A DNA stretch of 43,181 nt from Aridibacter famidurans (GCA_024103495.1 JAGFIQ010000132.1:1-43181); one strand, 5' to 3'; shown: positions 17,516-25,892, counted from the stretch's first letter. The notes: a model not told the origin generated them from the sequence alone. Numbers and translations are program-made.

Positions 17516-18082
17516 ATGGATGATCTGACCCGCCGGCTCATTTCTTTTGGGGCCATCCTTGCACCTGCACTCCACACCTTCACCGACGTTGTCGAATGGC
17601 TCGCCGGAGGATTCACAACTGAACAACTGTGGCTGAATTATTTCGCGTTCCTTCCGGTTCCGATCATATTGATCGGGCTCTATGCTGCACAGAGGCCCCT
17701 CATTTCTTATCTCGGCCTCGCCGGTGCGATCCTCTACGGATTTGCGTTCGTTTATTTCGCACACTCTACCCAGTTCGCACTGACTGAGAATATCGCAGAT
17801 TACGAAGCCCTATGGGATCGGCTGGGCACTGTCTATACCGCAAATGGCGCGATGATGGTGGTCGGCGGGATAGCATTCGGCGTAGCTTCCTTCCGTGCAT
17901 GTGTCTTTCCAAAGTGGACATCGACACTTTTCCTGGCGGGGGTATTCCTTAACCTGCTCCTTTCCTTCCTGCCCGTTCCGGAGATAATGCAGACACTCGG
18001 GACAGCGCTCCGGAATGCGGGGCTGATCGGGATGGGCTGGTCGCTTTTATTGTCAGACGCGATGTCCGGAATCGACGAATGA
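17516..18082 (+). CDS. Integral membrane protein, unknown function
   Basis: A 188-residue protein with about six membrane segments when started at the ATG at 17516. The frame is open back to 17303, but that upstream part is basic, repeat-derived sequence and is unlikely to be translated. Motifs are few: ALHTFTDVVEWLAGGF near residue 20 and VGGIAFGVASFRA in the middle. No family was recognised. It overlaps the following CPBP protease gene by 4 nt (ATGA), so the two are coupled and may work together in the membrane. Confidence 0.7.
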   Translation: MDDLTRRLISFGAILAPALHTFTDVVEWLAGGFTTEQLWLNYFAFLPVPIILIGLYAAQRPLISYLGLAGAILYGFAFVYFAHSTQFALTENIADYEALWDRLGTVYTANGAMMVVGGIAFGVASFRACVFPKWTSTLFLAGVFLNLLLSFLPVPEIMQTLGTALRNAGLIGMGWSLLLSDAMSGIDE

Positions 18083-18876
18083 AAGGATCGCTCAATCGGG
18101 TATTCGACCCTGAGGGAGAGTTCGAGAACAAGCCCTGGCCGCCAGACAAAAGGACCTGGCTGCGGTTCATTCTCGGGCTCTTTCTTTCATACGGGCTTTT
18201 TGAGATATCGGCTCGTGCATTGGGCAGCGACCGTGGCCAAGCCGGTCTGATCGTTGGCGTGGTCGTTGTCGCAGCGGTCTTCGCTGCGTCGCGATGGCTG
18301 CTGGGCGAGGCGTATCCGGAGGCGATCCGCAGCCTGGGGCTTGGCACACCCGGGTACAAAAGCCTGATCGCCGCCTCTGTCATCAGTGGCTTGCTGCTTC
18401 TTGTCGTCCCGGTCTACGTTTATTCAAAGGGTGCGGAGATCTCGATGTATCCGGGCTGGCTCATTCTTCTACCGGGGCTTTTCGCTCAGGCGGGAATCGC
18501 TGAAGAAGTGCTTTTCAGGTCCTATCTGTTCGGCCATATTCGACGTGGCCGGAGTTTCGGGCGGGCGGCGCTGATCGCCGGCGGACCGTTCGTTCTGGTT
18601 CATCTTGCATTGTTCGCGACGATGCCCTGGCCGATCGCACTGGTATCGGTGTTGCTCGCCACGGCTTTGTTGTTCCCACTGGCACGGCTTTACGAGCTCG
18701 GAGGCGGCACGATCTGGGCGCCCGCGATCCTCCACTGGGTGATCCAGGGTACGGTGAAGGTCATCGACCTTGGTCCCAATTCATCGGAGTTTGCCCTGAT
18801 CTGGATCTTGGCGTGCGCGATCGTTCCATATGTCGTCTTCCTAATACCGGCCGGGAAACCGCGACGGACAGGATGA
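18079..18876 (+). CDS. CPBP-family intramembrane metalloprotease
   Basis: A 265-residue multi-pass membrane protein of the CAAX/Abi (CPBP) family. The conserved EExxxR motif is AEEVLFRSY (E142, E143, R147). The second motif is FVLVH (H175), and the third histidine is in ILHW (H219). These residues form the active site in Rce1-type glutamate proteases, so catalysis is plausible. Bacterial members act in peptide maturation, immunity to bacteriocins or membrane signalling; the substrate here is unknown. It is translated with the upstream membrane protein (4-nt overlap). The pair lies between two stretches of REP-like repeats. Confidence 0.88.
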   Translation: MKGSLNRVFDPEGEFENKPWPPDKRTWLRFILGLFLSYGLFEISARALGSDRGQAGLIVGVVVVAAVFAASRWLLGEAYPEAIRSLGLGTPGYKSLIAASVISGLLLLVVPVYVYSKGAEISMYPGWLILLPGLFAQAGIAEEVLFRSYLFGHIRRGRSFGRAALIAGGPFVLVHLALFATMPWPIALVSVLLATALLFPLARLYELGGGTIWAPAILHWVIQGTVKVIDLGPNSSEFALIWILACAIVPYVVFLIPAGKPRRTG

Positions 18877-18904
18877 GCGACCTACTCGTCCCCAATCCCG
18901 AGTT

Positions 18905-19212
18905 ACGCCCTCCCTGACGGTCGGGCTAAAGACACTCAGTCCTCAGCCCTTTCCTCTCAGCACTAACGGTAGCCCGCGCTGACGCTTAGGCTTCGGACAT
19001 GTGTCGCCGCTACGCGGCTCATCACGTTACGGCTCTCTCACCGTGGGCTGCGCGCTCTCGCGCTTGCCCACGGCTAAATGCAGGTCGTCGCTGCGCGACT
19101 CGAACAAGCACGCTCCCTGACGGTCGCGTTTCTGCCTGCGGCCCTGAAACCTGGAACTTTGAACTTTGCACCTGCTGAGGCAGCCCGCGCTGACGCTTGG
19201 GCTTCGGACACG
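18905..19212. repeat. Dense repeat cluster: REP-like elements, heptads and hairpins
   Basis: CTCCCTGACGGTCGGGCT (18910-18927) recurs near 31370. Degenerate heptads CTCAGT/CCTCAGC follow. A full REP-like element at 18968-19021 matches the one at 16784-16837 in inverse orientation. 19041-19073 is a long hairpin: CCGTGGGC pairs with GCCCACGG around an inner GCGCG/CGCGC stem. GTCGC-TGC-GCGAC lies near 19086. 19145-19172 is another heptad array (TGAAACC, TGGAACT, TTGAACT, TTGCACC). A partial REP-like copy lies at 19179-19212. An open frame through this area is not credible. Confidence 0.75.
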
Positions 19213-19267
19213 GGCACAGGTCCACGTCTACAAGATCGTACGAACGACAAGAAGAAACGAAGAGGAG

Positions 19268-19405
19268 GAAGAAACAGGATGGACAGGATCTATAGGATTT
19301 CGGAGCGCGATCCGCGTTTCCGGCTGATCGTTCACGAACCGACTGTCCGGCCTAAAAGACGCGACCGGCAATCCTTCCTATCCTGTCCATCTTGTTTGTT
19401 TCTTC
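19268..19405. repeat. Inverted repeat next to the nucleotidase stop codon
   Basis: GAAGAAACAGGATGGACAGG begins the left arm (19268-19289). The right arm (19380-19405, ending TTGTTTCTTC) is its imperfect reverse complement. About 90 bp lie between. The right arm touches the stop codon of the minus-strand nucleotidase (19404-19406). The element carries no transposase and could act as a very long hairpin after that gene. Confidence 0.65.
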
Positions 19406-20933
19406 AATTCTCCCGAACTATCCGGCCCTCGAGCTTCGGCGAGATCGTCGCGTTCGGGGCAGCCTTGATCGCCGCTTCGAACACGTCCGAATCCCTCGGA
19501 GCTCCTTCCGCGCCTGAGATCACCTTTCCCTTCGAGAACATCGTGTAACCGTCGCCGGCACGCGACACAAGGAAGTCCGAGGTCGCGATAGTATAGTTCT
19601 TCGACTCGTCCAGAGGCTCGCCTCCGACCTGTATCTCCAGCACGCGGCTTCCCGCAGGCCTCGAAGCGTCGAAACGGAAACGCATCCCGGAGATCTGCGG
19701 GAAACGGCCCGGCTCGCTGTCCTCGGCGGACCTCGCGACGCCGTGCTCGACGATCTCCCTGAGGACCGCGCCGGTCACTTCGACCTTCACGATCGGGTTA
19801 TTGAAGGGCAGCATCGACAGAACATCGCGTTTGGTCAGAGGGCCCGGATTGTACGTCAGGTCCGCGCGGATCGAGCCCCCGTTGACGAAACCTATGTCCG
19901 CACCGACGGCCTCGCGGTAGGCGTCGGCGATGAAGTTCCCTATGTTCGTTTCCTTCGTCCTGTTCGCGACCGAAAGCGCGTCCAGCGTCACCGATGTGGC
20001 GCCGACAGGTACGGAAAGCCTCTCAAGAAGGTCCTTGTATTTCGCAACAACAGGAGCGAAGGCGGGATCCTCGGGGATCTCGTCGGTCACCGGAATTATC
20101 TCCCAGTCGAGGCTCATTAGCTTCTTCGTTTTGCGGTCGAAGTTCAGGTTGAACTTCCCGACCTCGCGCGCGTCGGCGGTCATCTTGAAGATCGGCGTAC
20201 CGTGAGCGCTCGACTGCAAAAGGCTATGCTCGTGTCCGCCGAGTATCAGGTCGAAGTCGGCACAGCCCGTGACCTTCTTGTCCTGTTCCATGAAGAGGTG
20301 CGTCAGGCCGACCACGGCATCGACCTTCTCCACCATTCTCAGTCGGCTGACGATCAGATTGGCGGCAAGGCAGTAGTCGGTGACCTTGAGAGTGTCTTCC
20401 ATCGACGATGTTTCCTTCGTCTCAGGAAGAAGAAGTCCTACGATCCCTATTTTCACGCCTTCGAACTCACGTATCGCAAATTCGGGAAGATCGGCAAACG
20501 GCTTGCCGCTGTCGGCGTAGACGACGTTCGCGCCGAGCCACTGGAATCTGGATTCCTCGATCCGCTTCAGCAGCTCAGTCGTCGAGATGTCGAACTCGTG
20601 ATTTCCGAATACCGAGAAATCGAGCCCGATCGCGTTCCAGGCGTCTATCATCTGCGCGCCCTTATAAGTGCGGGTTTCGACTGATGGAGAAAGCGTGTCG
20701 CCGCCGAGCGTGAACACCACGTGCGGATTGTCTTCGAGGGCCCGCTTCTTGATCGTCAAGAGTCGTCCGTGGCCCCCGAGCCTTCCCCCTTCAACCGGCA
20801 TGAACTGGTAGACATCGTTGACGTGAAGGAACGTGATCCGGATCGGCGCGTTCGGATCGGACTGGGGGAAGGCAAAAGCAGCTGATACCAAAAGCAGTAA
20901 CAACGAAAGGAAAAAGGTCTCATTTCTAATCAT
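19404..20933 (-). CDS. Secreted 5'-nucleotidase / metallophosphatase (UshA family)
   Basis: A 509-residue periplasmic enzyme that hydrolyses nucleotides or related phosphoesters. Residues 1-22 form a signal peptide (LSLLLLLVSAAFAFP). The N-terminal metallophosphatase domain has HVND at 37-40, LGGDT at 77-80, GNHEFD at 110-115 and LILGGHEHS further on, all metal-site motifs. The C-terminal 5'-nucleotidase domain shows NIGNFIADAYREAVGADIG, FVNGGSIRADL and LPFNNPIVKVEVTG. Length matches the family. The start is ATG at 20933; no strong ribosome site is seen. Nucleotide scavenging is the likely role; sugar-phosphate or thiosulfate-type substrates cannot be excluded. Confidence 0.93.
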   Translation of the reverse strand: MIRNETFFLSLLLLLVSAAFAFPQSDPNAPIRITFLHVNDVYQFMPVEGGRLGGHGRLLTIKKRALEDNPHVVFTLGGDTLSPSVETRTYKGAQMIDAWNAIGLDFSVFGNHEFDISTTELLKRIEESRFQWLGANVVYADSGKPFADLPEFAIREFEGVKIGIVGLLLPETKETSSMEDTLKVTDYCLAANLIVSRLRMVEKVDAVVGLTHLFMEQDKKVTGCADFDLILGGHEHSLLQSSAHGTPIFKMTADAREVGKFNLNFDRKTKKLMSLDWEIIPVTDEIPEDPAFAPVVAKYKDLLERLSVPVGATSVTLDALSVANRTKETNIGNFIADAYREAVGADIGFVNGGSIRADLTYNPGPLTKRDVLSMLPFNNPIVKVEVTGAVLREIVEHGVARSAEDSEPGRFPQISGMRFRFDASRPAGSRVLEIQVGGEPLDESKNYTIATSDFLVSRAGDGYTMFSKGKVISGAEGAPRDSDVFEAAIKAAPNATISPKLEGRIVREN

Positions 20934-20987
20934 GATTCAAAAGCAATCACTCTGCGATCTCTGCGCGCTCTGCGGTTAAAAACCATT

Positions 20988-21026
20988 CATTCGCCTGCCG
21001 GCGAATGCTGCAGGCGGGACGCCTGC
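20988..21026. repeat. Two adjacent perfect hairpins with tiny loops
   Basis: CATTCGCC-TGCC-GGCGAATG (20988-21007) is followed directly by GCAGGCG-GGA-CGCCTGC (21010-21026). They lie between the nucleotidase start and the tryptophan dioxygenase stop. With no T-tract they are not classic terminators, but they resemble the hairpin ladder at 42226-42357. Confidence 0.7.
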
Positions 21027-21032
21027 GTTCCG

Positions 21033-21821
21033 TTACTGACCATTGACCTCCAGGTATGTTCTCGCCTCCCACAGCTCGGGGAAGAACTTCTTCTCCAGCG
21101 TCGTCCTCAGGTAACCGACGCCTTCCGAGCCGCCCGTTCCGCGTTTCATTCCCAGCATCCGCTCGACCATCAGCACGTGATGATGCCGCCACGCGGCGAT
21201 GTTCTCGTCGTGATCGATAAGAAGGTCCTGCATTATGAAAAGGTCCGGATATTTTTCCGGATGCCCGAGGATCTCGACGATCGATTCCATTCGCTCTTCC
21301 TTCGTGCCGGAATGAAAGCCCTCGCGCTCCAGAAGTTTCCAGAAAGCGTCGGCAAGGCTCGGTTCACCGAACCGCCTTGTGAGCCGTTCGTGAGCGAACT
21401 CGTCGAACTCGAAAAACTTCAGGATCTTCTCGTCCTTCAGTCCCGATGCGAATTCAAGTTCCCGGAACTGCATCGACTGAAACCCGCTCGCCGGATTCAG
21501 CTTGTCCCGGAACTCCAGGAAGCCGATCTGCGCCATCGATTCGAGGACGTGGATCTGTCCGACCAGGACCTTCTCGATCTTGTTGACCGCCTTCAGCGAA
21601 TGGTTCGCGCGGAACATCCGACCTTCGGCCATCCAGGCGATCGTGCCGTCGATCTCGTGGAGGATCTGTTTGAACCAGAGTTCGTAAGTCTGGTGGATGA
21701 TAATGAACAGGAGTTCGTCGTGGCTGACCGGATCCGACAGTGTTTTCTGGAGATCGATCAGGTCGGCAACCTTCAGGTATTCGTTGTAGGAGAGCTTGGG
21801 ATTCTTGCCGTATTCTTCCAT
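21033..21821 (-). CDS. kynA: Tryptophan 2,3-dioxygenase
   Basis: This heme enzyme opens the indole ring of L-tryptophan to N-formylkynurenine, the first step of the kynurenine pathway. With the ATG at 21821 the protein has 262 residues. Conserved elements are IIHQTYELWFK with catalytic H43, FQSMQFRELEF with R120, WRHHH with proximal heme ligand H215, and KRGTGGSEGVGYL, which binds the substrate. The frame stays open to a TTG at 21884, so a slightly longer start (for example ATG 21857) is possible; AGGCGG lies about 6 nt before 21821. The last codons, stop included, lie in two GGTCANT heptamers. No other kynurenine gene is nearby. Confidence 0.95.
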   Translation of the reverse strand: MEEYGKNPKLSYNEYLKVADLIDLQKTLSDPVSHDELLFIIIHQTYELWFKQILHEIDGTIAWMAEGRMFRANHSLKAVNKIEKVLVGQIHVLESMAQIGFLEFRDKLNPASGFQSMQFRELEFASGLKDEKILKFFEFDEFAHERLTRRFGEPSLADAFWKLLEREGFHSGTKEERMESIVEILGHPEKYPDLFIMQDLLIDHDENIAAWRHHHVLMVERMLGMKRGTGGSEGVGYLRTTLEKKFFPELWEARTYLEVNGQ

Positions 21822-21920
21822 ATCGCGCCGCCTGGGGGTCGCTTGGGACGCGAACATCTTCGCCAATAGACAAGTTACTGTCAATTCGGGGTTTTCTTAA
21901 CAGCCGGGTAACATTTCCTC

Positions 21921-21950
21921 TTGACAAGCCGTCCGGCCTTTATGTAAATT
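21921..21950 (+). promoter_or_regulatory. Sigma-70-type promoter of the cold-shock gene
   Basis: A perfect -35 TTGACA (21921-21926) is followed after 18 nt by TAAATT (21945-21950); GTAAAT, with a 17-nt spacer, is an alternative. The start of transcription would be near 21957, about 240 nt before the cold-shock start codon. Confidence 0.6.
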
Positions 21951-21956
21951 CGGCGA

Positions 21957-22198
21957 CAATCTGTCACTAACACAACGCAACAGACACGCACCCCCCTTAA
22001 AAATCTTGCAGTTTAAGATTTGGCTGTAGTTTAGCAATGAGGTTGACTACATCTCTTTCATCTGCGCGCGGCTGACCGTTGACACAAGTCCGCGAGTTGC
22101 GCGGATACTTCGTTGTCGGGGCCGAACTGTGCCTCGCGACTTTCTTTGGATCCGTCACAGGGTTCGAATCTTTACTTGAAGTTGGTAGGAGGAACTGA
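21957..22198 (+). promoter_or_regulatory. Long 5' leader of the cold-shock mRNA
   Basis: About 240 nt separate the predicted transcription start from the ATG. The leader contains two hairpins, AAATCTT/AAGATTT (22001-22021) and TCCGCG/CGCGGA (22089-22105), and ends with a perfect AGGAGG (22188-22193) 5 nt before the ATG. Long structured leaders that respond to temperature are known for cspA-type genes; that role here is inferred. Confidence 0.45.
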
Positions 22199-22411
22199 AT
22201 GGATATGTCAAAGACGACAGGCACTGTTAAGTGGTTTAACAACGCCAAGGGCTACGGGTTTATAGAGCAGCCCGGCGAACAGGACATCTTCGTGCATTAC
22301 AGTGCGATCACCGGAGACGGATACAAAACCCTCATACAGGGTCAGGAAGTCGAATTCGAGGTAACCAACGGGCCCAAGGGCCCTCAGGCCGAGAATGTGA
22401 TCAAGGTCTGA
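22199..22411 (+). CDS. Cold-shock domain protein (CspA family)
   Basis: A 70-residue single-domain nucleic-acid chaperone. RNP1-type KGYGFI follows the start [12 protein letters not shown], and RNP2-type DIFVHYSAI follows. The C-terminal strand region ([19 protein letters not shown]) is typical. Family length is 65-75 residues, so it is complete. It binds single-stranded RNA and prevents secondary structure. The start has an ideal AGGAGG site. The gene is monocistronic, with its own promoter, a long leader and a terminator at 22441. Cold induction is plausible but not proven by the sequence. Confidence 0.97.
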   Translation: MDMSKTTGTVKWFNNAKGYGFIEQPGEQDIFVHYSAITGDGYKTLIQGQEVEFEVTNGPKGPQAENVIKV

Positions 22412-22440
22412 GAATCAGGATCTTTGAGAAGCAAAATGGA

Positions 22441-22477
22441 AAAGGCGCCGCAATTTCGAGGGCGCCTTTCCTGTTTT
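22441..22477 (+). terminator. Rho-independent terminator of the cold-shock gene
   Basis: A perfect 9-bp stem, AAAGGCGCC (22441-22449) and GGCGCCTTT (22461-22469), with an 11-nt loop. The stem end provides TTT and TTTT follows after CCTG. It also faces the end of the minus-strand gene at 22491, so it may stop both transcripts. Confidence 0.85.
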
Positions 22478-22490
22478 GTACGGACTGTTT

Positions 22491-22805
22491 CTAGTAGATC
22501 TCGTCCCCTTTCTCCCGCAGCTTGCGCCGCCACAGATGGCGATAGGAGTTATATCGGGACATCATAGCGTTCAGCTTGTAACGGCTTCCGTAGGAGAGCG
22601 TCCTGTCGCCGTTGAGTCTCGAGATCCTCGCCTCAAGGCTGGCGCGCGCGGCGTGCGGAGGGGTCTTCGTGCCGCCGTTGAAATAGATGTCGAAGTCGAT
22701 CTTCAACCGGCGTATGTCCTCTTCAAGCCTGTCGATCTGTTCTTCTATCGACGCCTGATTGTCCAGCTTTTGTTCGGATCGTCGGTCAAGTGAGTTTCTG
22801 AGCAT
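22491..22805 (-). CDS. Small conserved helical protein (MXAN_5187-type C-terminal domain)
   Basis: A 104-residue charged protein from the ATG at 22805; a TTG at 22913 would add 36 basic residues but overlaps the region upstream of selA. The first half (SIEEQIDRLEEDIRRLKIDF) is a coiled-coil-like helix. It is followed by DIYFNGGTKTPPH and a second helical half (RYKLNAMMSRYNSYRHLWRR). The order 'RLK-YFxG-PP-R...-RYNxYxxxW' matches a family of short proteins in acidobacteria and myxobacteria known from the C-terminus of MXAN_5187; the match is from memory. Function is unknown. It is convergent with the cold-shock gene and divergent from selA. Confidence 0.65.
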   Translation of the reverse strand: MLRNSLDRRSEQKLDNQASIEEQIDRLEEDIRRLKIDFDIYFNGGTKTPPHAARASLEARISRLNGDRTLSYGSRYKLNAMMSRYNSYRHLWRRKLREKGDEIY

Positions 22806-22914
22806 TGTTTTTGGAAGCAAACGCTTTCGAAGGAAGGATCGGGCGAACCGCACCCATCTTGTATTAAACTTCCAATGCTTAAGTTTTCCCGAAGCGGATG
22901 GAACCGGAGACAAA

Positions 22915-24336
22915 ATGAAGAGCGCAGAATCGGAAGAGAATCAGATCGGGCTTAGGGACCTGCCTTCGGTCGATACGGTGATGAAGACCGGAACCGCGGA
23001 GATCTACGCCGCCGAGTTTGGCAGAGAGAGGGCCGCGCGTCGTGTTCGGTCGGTGATCGAAGCTTTGCGGGGCGGGCTCTCGGACGGGGCGCTCTCCGGA
23101 ACTGACCGCGAGGCCCTCCTGCGTAACGCCGAGGACCGGCTGGCTGCCGCGCTCAATTCGGAACGGAACAGCGGAGTACGGCGGGTTGTGAACGCGACCG
23201 GCGTCATCATCCATACCAACCTGGGCCGCGCGCCGCTTTCTGCTGAGGCGCTCGAGGCGATCTCGGACGCCTCCGGCTACTGCGATCTTGAGTACGACCT
23301 CGAAACCGGAAAGCGCGGAAGGCGCGGCCGCCGGGCCGAAGAGCTGGCCGCGGAACTGACCGGAGCCGAAGAGGCGTTGGTAGTCAACAACTGCGCCGCT
23401 GCCGCGGTGCTCGTCCTGACGAGCCTGTGCGAAGGCGGCGAAGCTGTCATCTCGCGAGGCGAGCTGGTCGAGATCGGAGGCGACTTCCGGGTGCCGGACG
23501 TGATGGAGAGATCGGGCGCGAAGCTGGTCGAAGTAGGCACGACCAACCGCACGAAGATCGAAGATTACGAGAAGGCGATCACAGACGGAACAAGACTGCT
23601 CCTAAAGGTCCATCCGTCAAACTACCGGATCATCGGTTTCACGTCGGCGCCTTCGATCGGAGACTTGGCGGAACTCGCTCATTCGAGGGGCCTTCTGCTT
23701 TACGAGGACGCGGGTTCGGGAGCGCTAGTGGACCTTTCCGGCCTTGGGCTCGATGACGAGCCTTTGATCCGCGAATCGATAGCCGCCGGGGCGGATGTCG
23801 TCACGTTCAGCGGCGACAAACTGCTCGGCTCGGTCCAGTCCGGATTCATCGTCGGAAGAGCCGAAGTGCTGGCGAAGATCAGAAGGCATCCGTTGTACCG
23901 CGCCTTCCGGCCGTCGAAGATCGTCTATGCGGCGTTGGAAGCGACGCTTGTTTCATTCCTGCGCGGGTCGATGTTCGAGGATGTTCCGGCGCTGAAGATG
24001 CTCGCGCTGACCGAAGAAGAACTTGCAAAGCGGACGAATGACGTGGCGGACGAACTCCGCGAGAGGCTTGGCGGGATCTCGGAAGCGGAAGTCGAGGTGA
24101 TAGAAGGCAGTTCGGTCGTCGGAGGCGGTTCGGCGCCGGCGTCGCATCCCTCGGGCAAGGTCATATCGGTGAGACACGCTTCAGCAAGCGCGAACGAGAT
24201 GGAAAAGAGGCTGCGCGGGTTCGATCCGCCGGTTATCGCGAGGATCGAGAACGACGCGGTACTGATCGATCTCCGGACGGTGGATGTGTCGGAGCTCGAG
24301 ATCGTGAAGAGCGCGGTGTGCGAGGCGTTCCGGTAG
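22915..24336 (+). CDS. selA: L-seryl-tRNA(Sec) selenium transferase
   Basis: This PLP enzyme converts seryl-tRNA(Sec) to selenocysteinyl-tRNA(Sec) using selenophosphate. The protein has 473 residues, close to E. coli SelA. The start at 22915 has CCGGAG about 6 nt upstream; an in-frame extension to 22759 is unlikely. Features: the N-terminal tRNA-binding region (1-85), VVNATGVIIHTNLGRAPLS (91-109), VEVGTTNRT (206-213), and TFSGDKLLGSVQSGFIVGR with the PLP lysine K302. The key residues are intact. No selB, selD or tRNA-Sec is in the window, so the rest of the pathway must be elsewhere. The organism probably makes selenoproteins. Confidence 0.96.
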   Translation: MKSAESEENQIGLRDLPSVDTVMKTGTAEIYAAEFGRERAARRVRSVIEALRGGLSDGALSGTDREALLRNAEDRLAAALNSERNSGVRRVVNATGVIIHTNLGRAPLSAEALEAISDASGYCDLEYDLETGKRGRRGRRAEELAAELTGAEEALVVNNCAAAAVLVLTSLCEGGEAVISRGELVEIGGDFRVPDVMERSGAKLVEVGTTNRTKIEDYEKAITDGTRLLLKVHPSNYRIIGFTSAPSIGDLAELAHSRGLLLYEDAGSGALVDLSGLGLDDEPLIRESIAAGADVVTFSGDKLLGSVQSGFIVGRAEVLAKIRRHPLYRAFRPSKIVYAALEATLVSFLRGSMFEDVPALKMLALTEEELAKRTNDVADELRERLGGISEAEVEVIEGSSVVGGGSAPASHPSGKVISVRHASASANEMEKRLRGFDPPVIARIENDAVLIDLRTVDVSELEIVKSAVCEAFR

Positions 24337-24379
24337 CGTGTTTGCGGCTGGTACTCCTTCTCGGCACTTTTCGAACGAA

Positions 24380-24935
24380 AGACGAACCACAGAGCGCACA
24401 GAGGATTACACAAAGTACACTGAGAGATTCTTTGTGACCTTTGCGTGAACGTTCGCGTACTTTGCGGTAAGACTTCCCGCATGAGTGCTCAGTTCTTGTT
24501 CTTCAACTAACCGCGGAGGACGCTGAGAACTCCTTTGGGTCCTCCGTTTGAACCTCCGTGACCTTTGTGGTTCGAGTTCCACGATCAATAGCCGGCTCTC
24601 CAGAAAAGCCTCTCGCAAAGCCGCAAACCGCGAAGTACCGCAAAGAAGAAGTAAGTTGACTCTGCATTTTCCTTTGCGGAGCTTTGCGCCTTGGCGTCTT
24701 TGCGGGAGACCTCCTTTTAACTTCCGGTTTTCCGAACAGTGGCGTTACAACAGACGAAATGAAGGTGTTCGCAAAGTACGCTGAGAACTCCTTCGGGTCC
24801 TCCGTGTGAATCTCCGTTACCCTTGAGGTTTATTCTTCGCGGTAACGCTTTCCAAGCGAAAGCTGAACCACGGAGTACACGGAGGGTTTCACAGAGAGCA
24901 CAGAATCCTTCCCTTCACGAGAGACGATCCGGCCG
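24380..24935. repeat. Cluster of ACCACAGAG / ACCGCAAAG hairpin elements
   Basis: About 550 bp between selA and the MBL gene. Successive elements start with ACCACAGAG, ACCGCGGAGG, ACCGCGAAG or ACCACGGAG and end with the complementary CTTTGCGGT, TTTGTGGTT or similar. Each is a degenerate inverted repeat of about 65-95 bp built from 7- to 10-bp CACAGAG/GCAAAG words. The elements resemble those at 2291-3373 but are not tandemly amplified. No gene is credible here. Confidence 0.8.
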
Positions 24936-25892
24936 TTACTTCCTGTAAAACTCGACCCCGTCGCCGGTCTCCACCCCGATCTTTCCTTCCGACGCCGCAT
25001 AGTCCAGATGCGCGATCGCCTCCGACACCGCAAGGAAGCGGTGCACATCCCTAGCTATCGCTTCCGGGAACAGCTTCCGCGCGACCTCCCACGCCGTGAC
25101 GCCCTGCGAAGGAACAAAACTCACGACCCTTTTCTGCCGGTCGTCGATCGCCCTCACGTACCGATGAAATATCTCTTCGAAGTCCCAGATCGGCTCGCCG
25201 TGACCGCCGTACACGATCGTTGGCGAGAAACTTCTGATCCTCGCCAGGCTAACCAGATATTCTGCGAGCGAACGAAATCTGCGTTCGGGATCTACCGGGT
25301 CGGGACTGACGATCGGGTTCGGTGTGATCCGCTTCAGGACGCAGTCTCCGCATATCAGCGTGCGGTCGGCCTCCCGGACGAACGAGCAGGATCCCGGAGT
25401 ATGGCCGGGAGTATGAAGGACCTTGAGTACTCCTGTGTCGAACTCCAGTTCAAGCCCGTCCTCAAGAGCCGAGTACTCCGCGTCTTCGAGCGAGTCGGTG
25501 AGGAGACTGATCTCCTCGTAAACCGAGCGCATTTCTTTGAAAACCTTTGCCGGCACACCCGCGGATTCCATCTGTCTTCGGTGTGAATCCCGCGCAAGCC
25601 TCCCGAAAAGATGGCCGGTCTCCCATTCGTGGACTAGGATCTCCGCGTTCCTGGCTTCGTCGCGGATGCTTTTGGCCAGTCCGCAATGGTCTTCGTGAGC
25701 GTGAGTAAGTAGTATTCTCCGGATGTCCGCAAACTCGACACCCTCGTTCCGCAGACCGGCGCGCAGGGCCTCGGCAGCTTCGGCCGTCTTCGGGCCGACG
25801 TCGATCAGCGTCAGAGGATCTTCCCTGACAAGGTAGACGTTCACGTCGCCGACATAGAACGGGGTCGGTACTGAAATGGGTAAGATCTTCAT
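24936..25892 (-). CDS. MBL-fold metallo-hydrolase
   Basis: A 318-residue metallo-beta-lactamase-fold hydrolase from the ATG at 25892; the frame extends further upstream without good support. The metal site is THAHEDHCG (H64, H66, D68, H69), then LHTPGHTPGS (H), ICGD (D) and VYGGHGEP (H), the full two-metal set. A C-terminal region (about 240-318, GVTAWEVARKLF) is a winged-helix-like domain, as in LACTB2-type hydrolases. These act on thioesters, RNA or other substrates; the exact one is unknown. The gene is divergent from the flavoprotein at 25983 with a 90-nt gap that must hold both promoters. Its 3' end lies next to the hairpin-repeat cluster. Confidence 0.88.
   Translation of the reverse strand: MKILPISVPTPFYVGDVNVYLVREDPLTLIDVGPKTAEAAEALRAGLRNEGVEFADIRRILLTHAHEDHCGLAKSIRDEARNAEILVHEWETGHLFGRLARDSHRRQMESAGVPAKVFKEMRSVYEEISLLTDSLEDAEYSALEDGLELEFDTGVLKVLHTPGHTPGSCSFVREADRTLICGDCVLKRITPNPIVSPDPVDPERRFRSLAEYLVSLARIRSFSPTIVYGGHGEPIWDFEEIFHRYVRAIDDRQKRVVSFVPSQGVTAWEVARKLFPEAIARDVHRFLAVSEAIAHLDYAASEGKIGVETGDGVEFYRK

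Noticed and set aside
19078..19548. Open frame through the repeat cluster into the nucleotidase
   Set aside because: Its sequence is made of repeat elements and antisense of a well-supported gene.
22155..22180. GGTTCGAATC resembles a tRNA T-loop
   Set aside because: The flanking bases do not pair and no acceptor, D or anticodon arm fits around it; it lies in the cold-shock leader.
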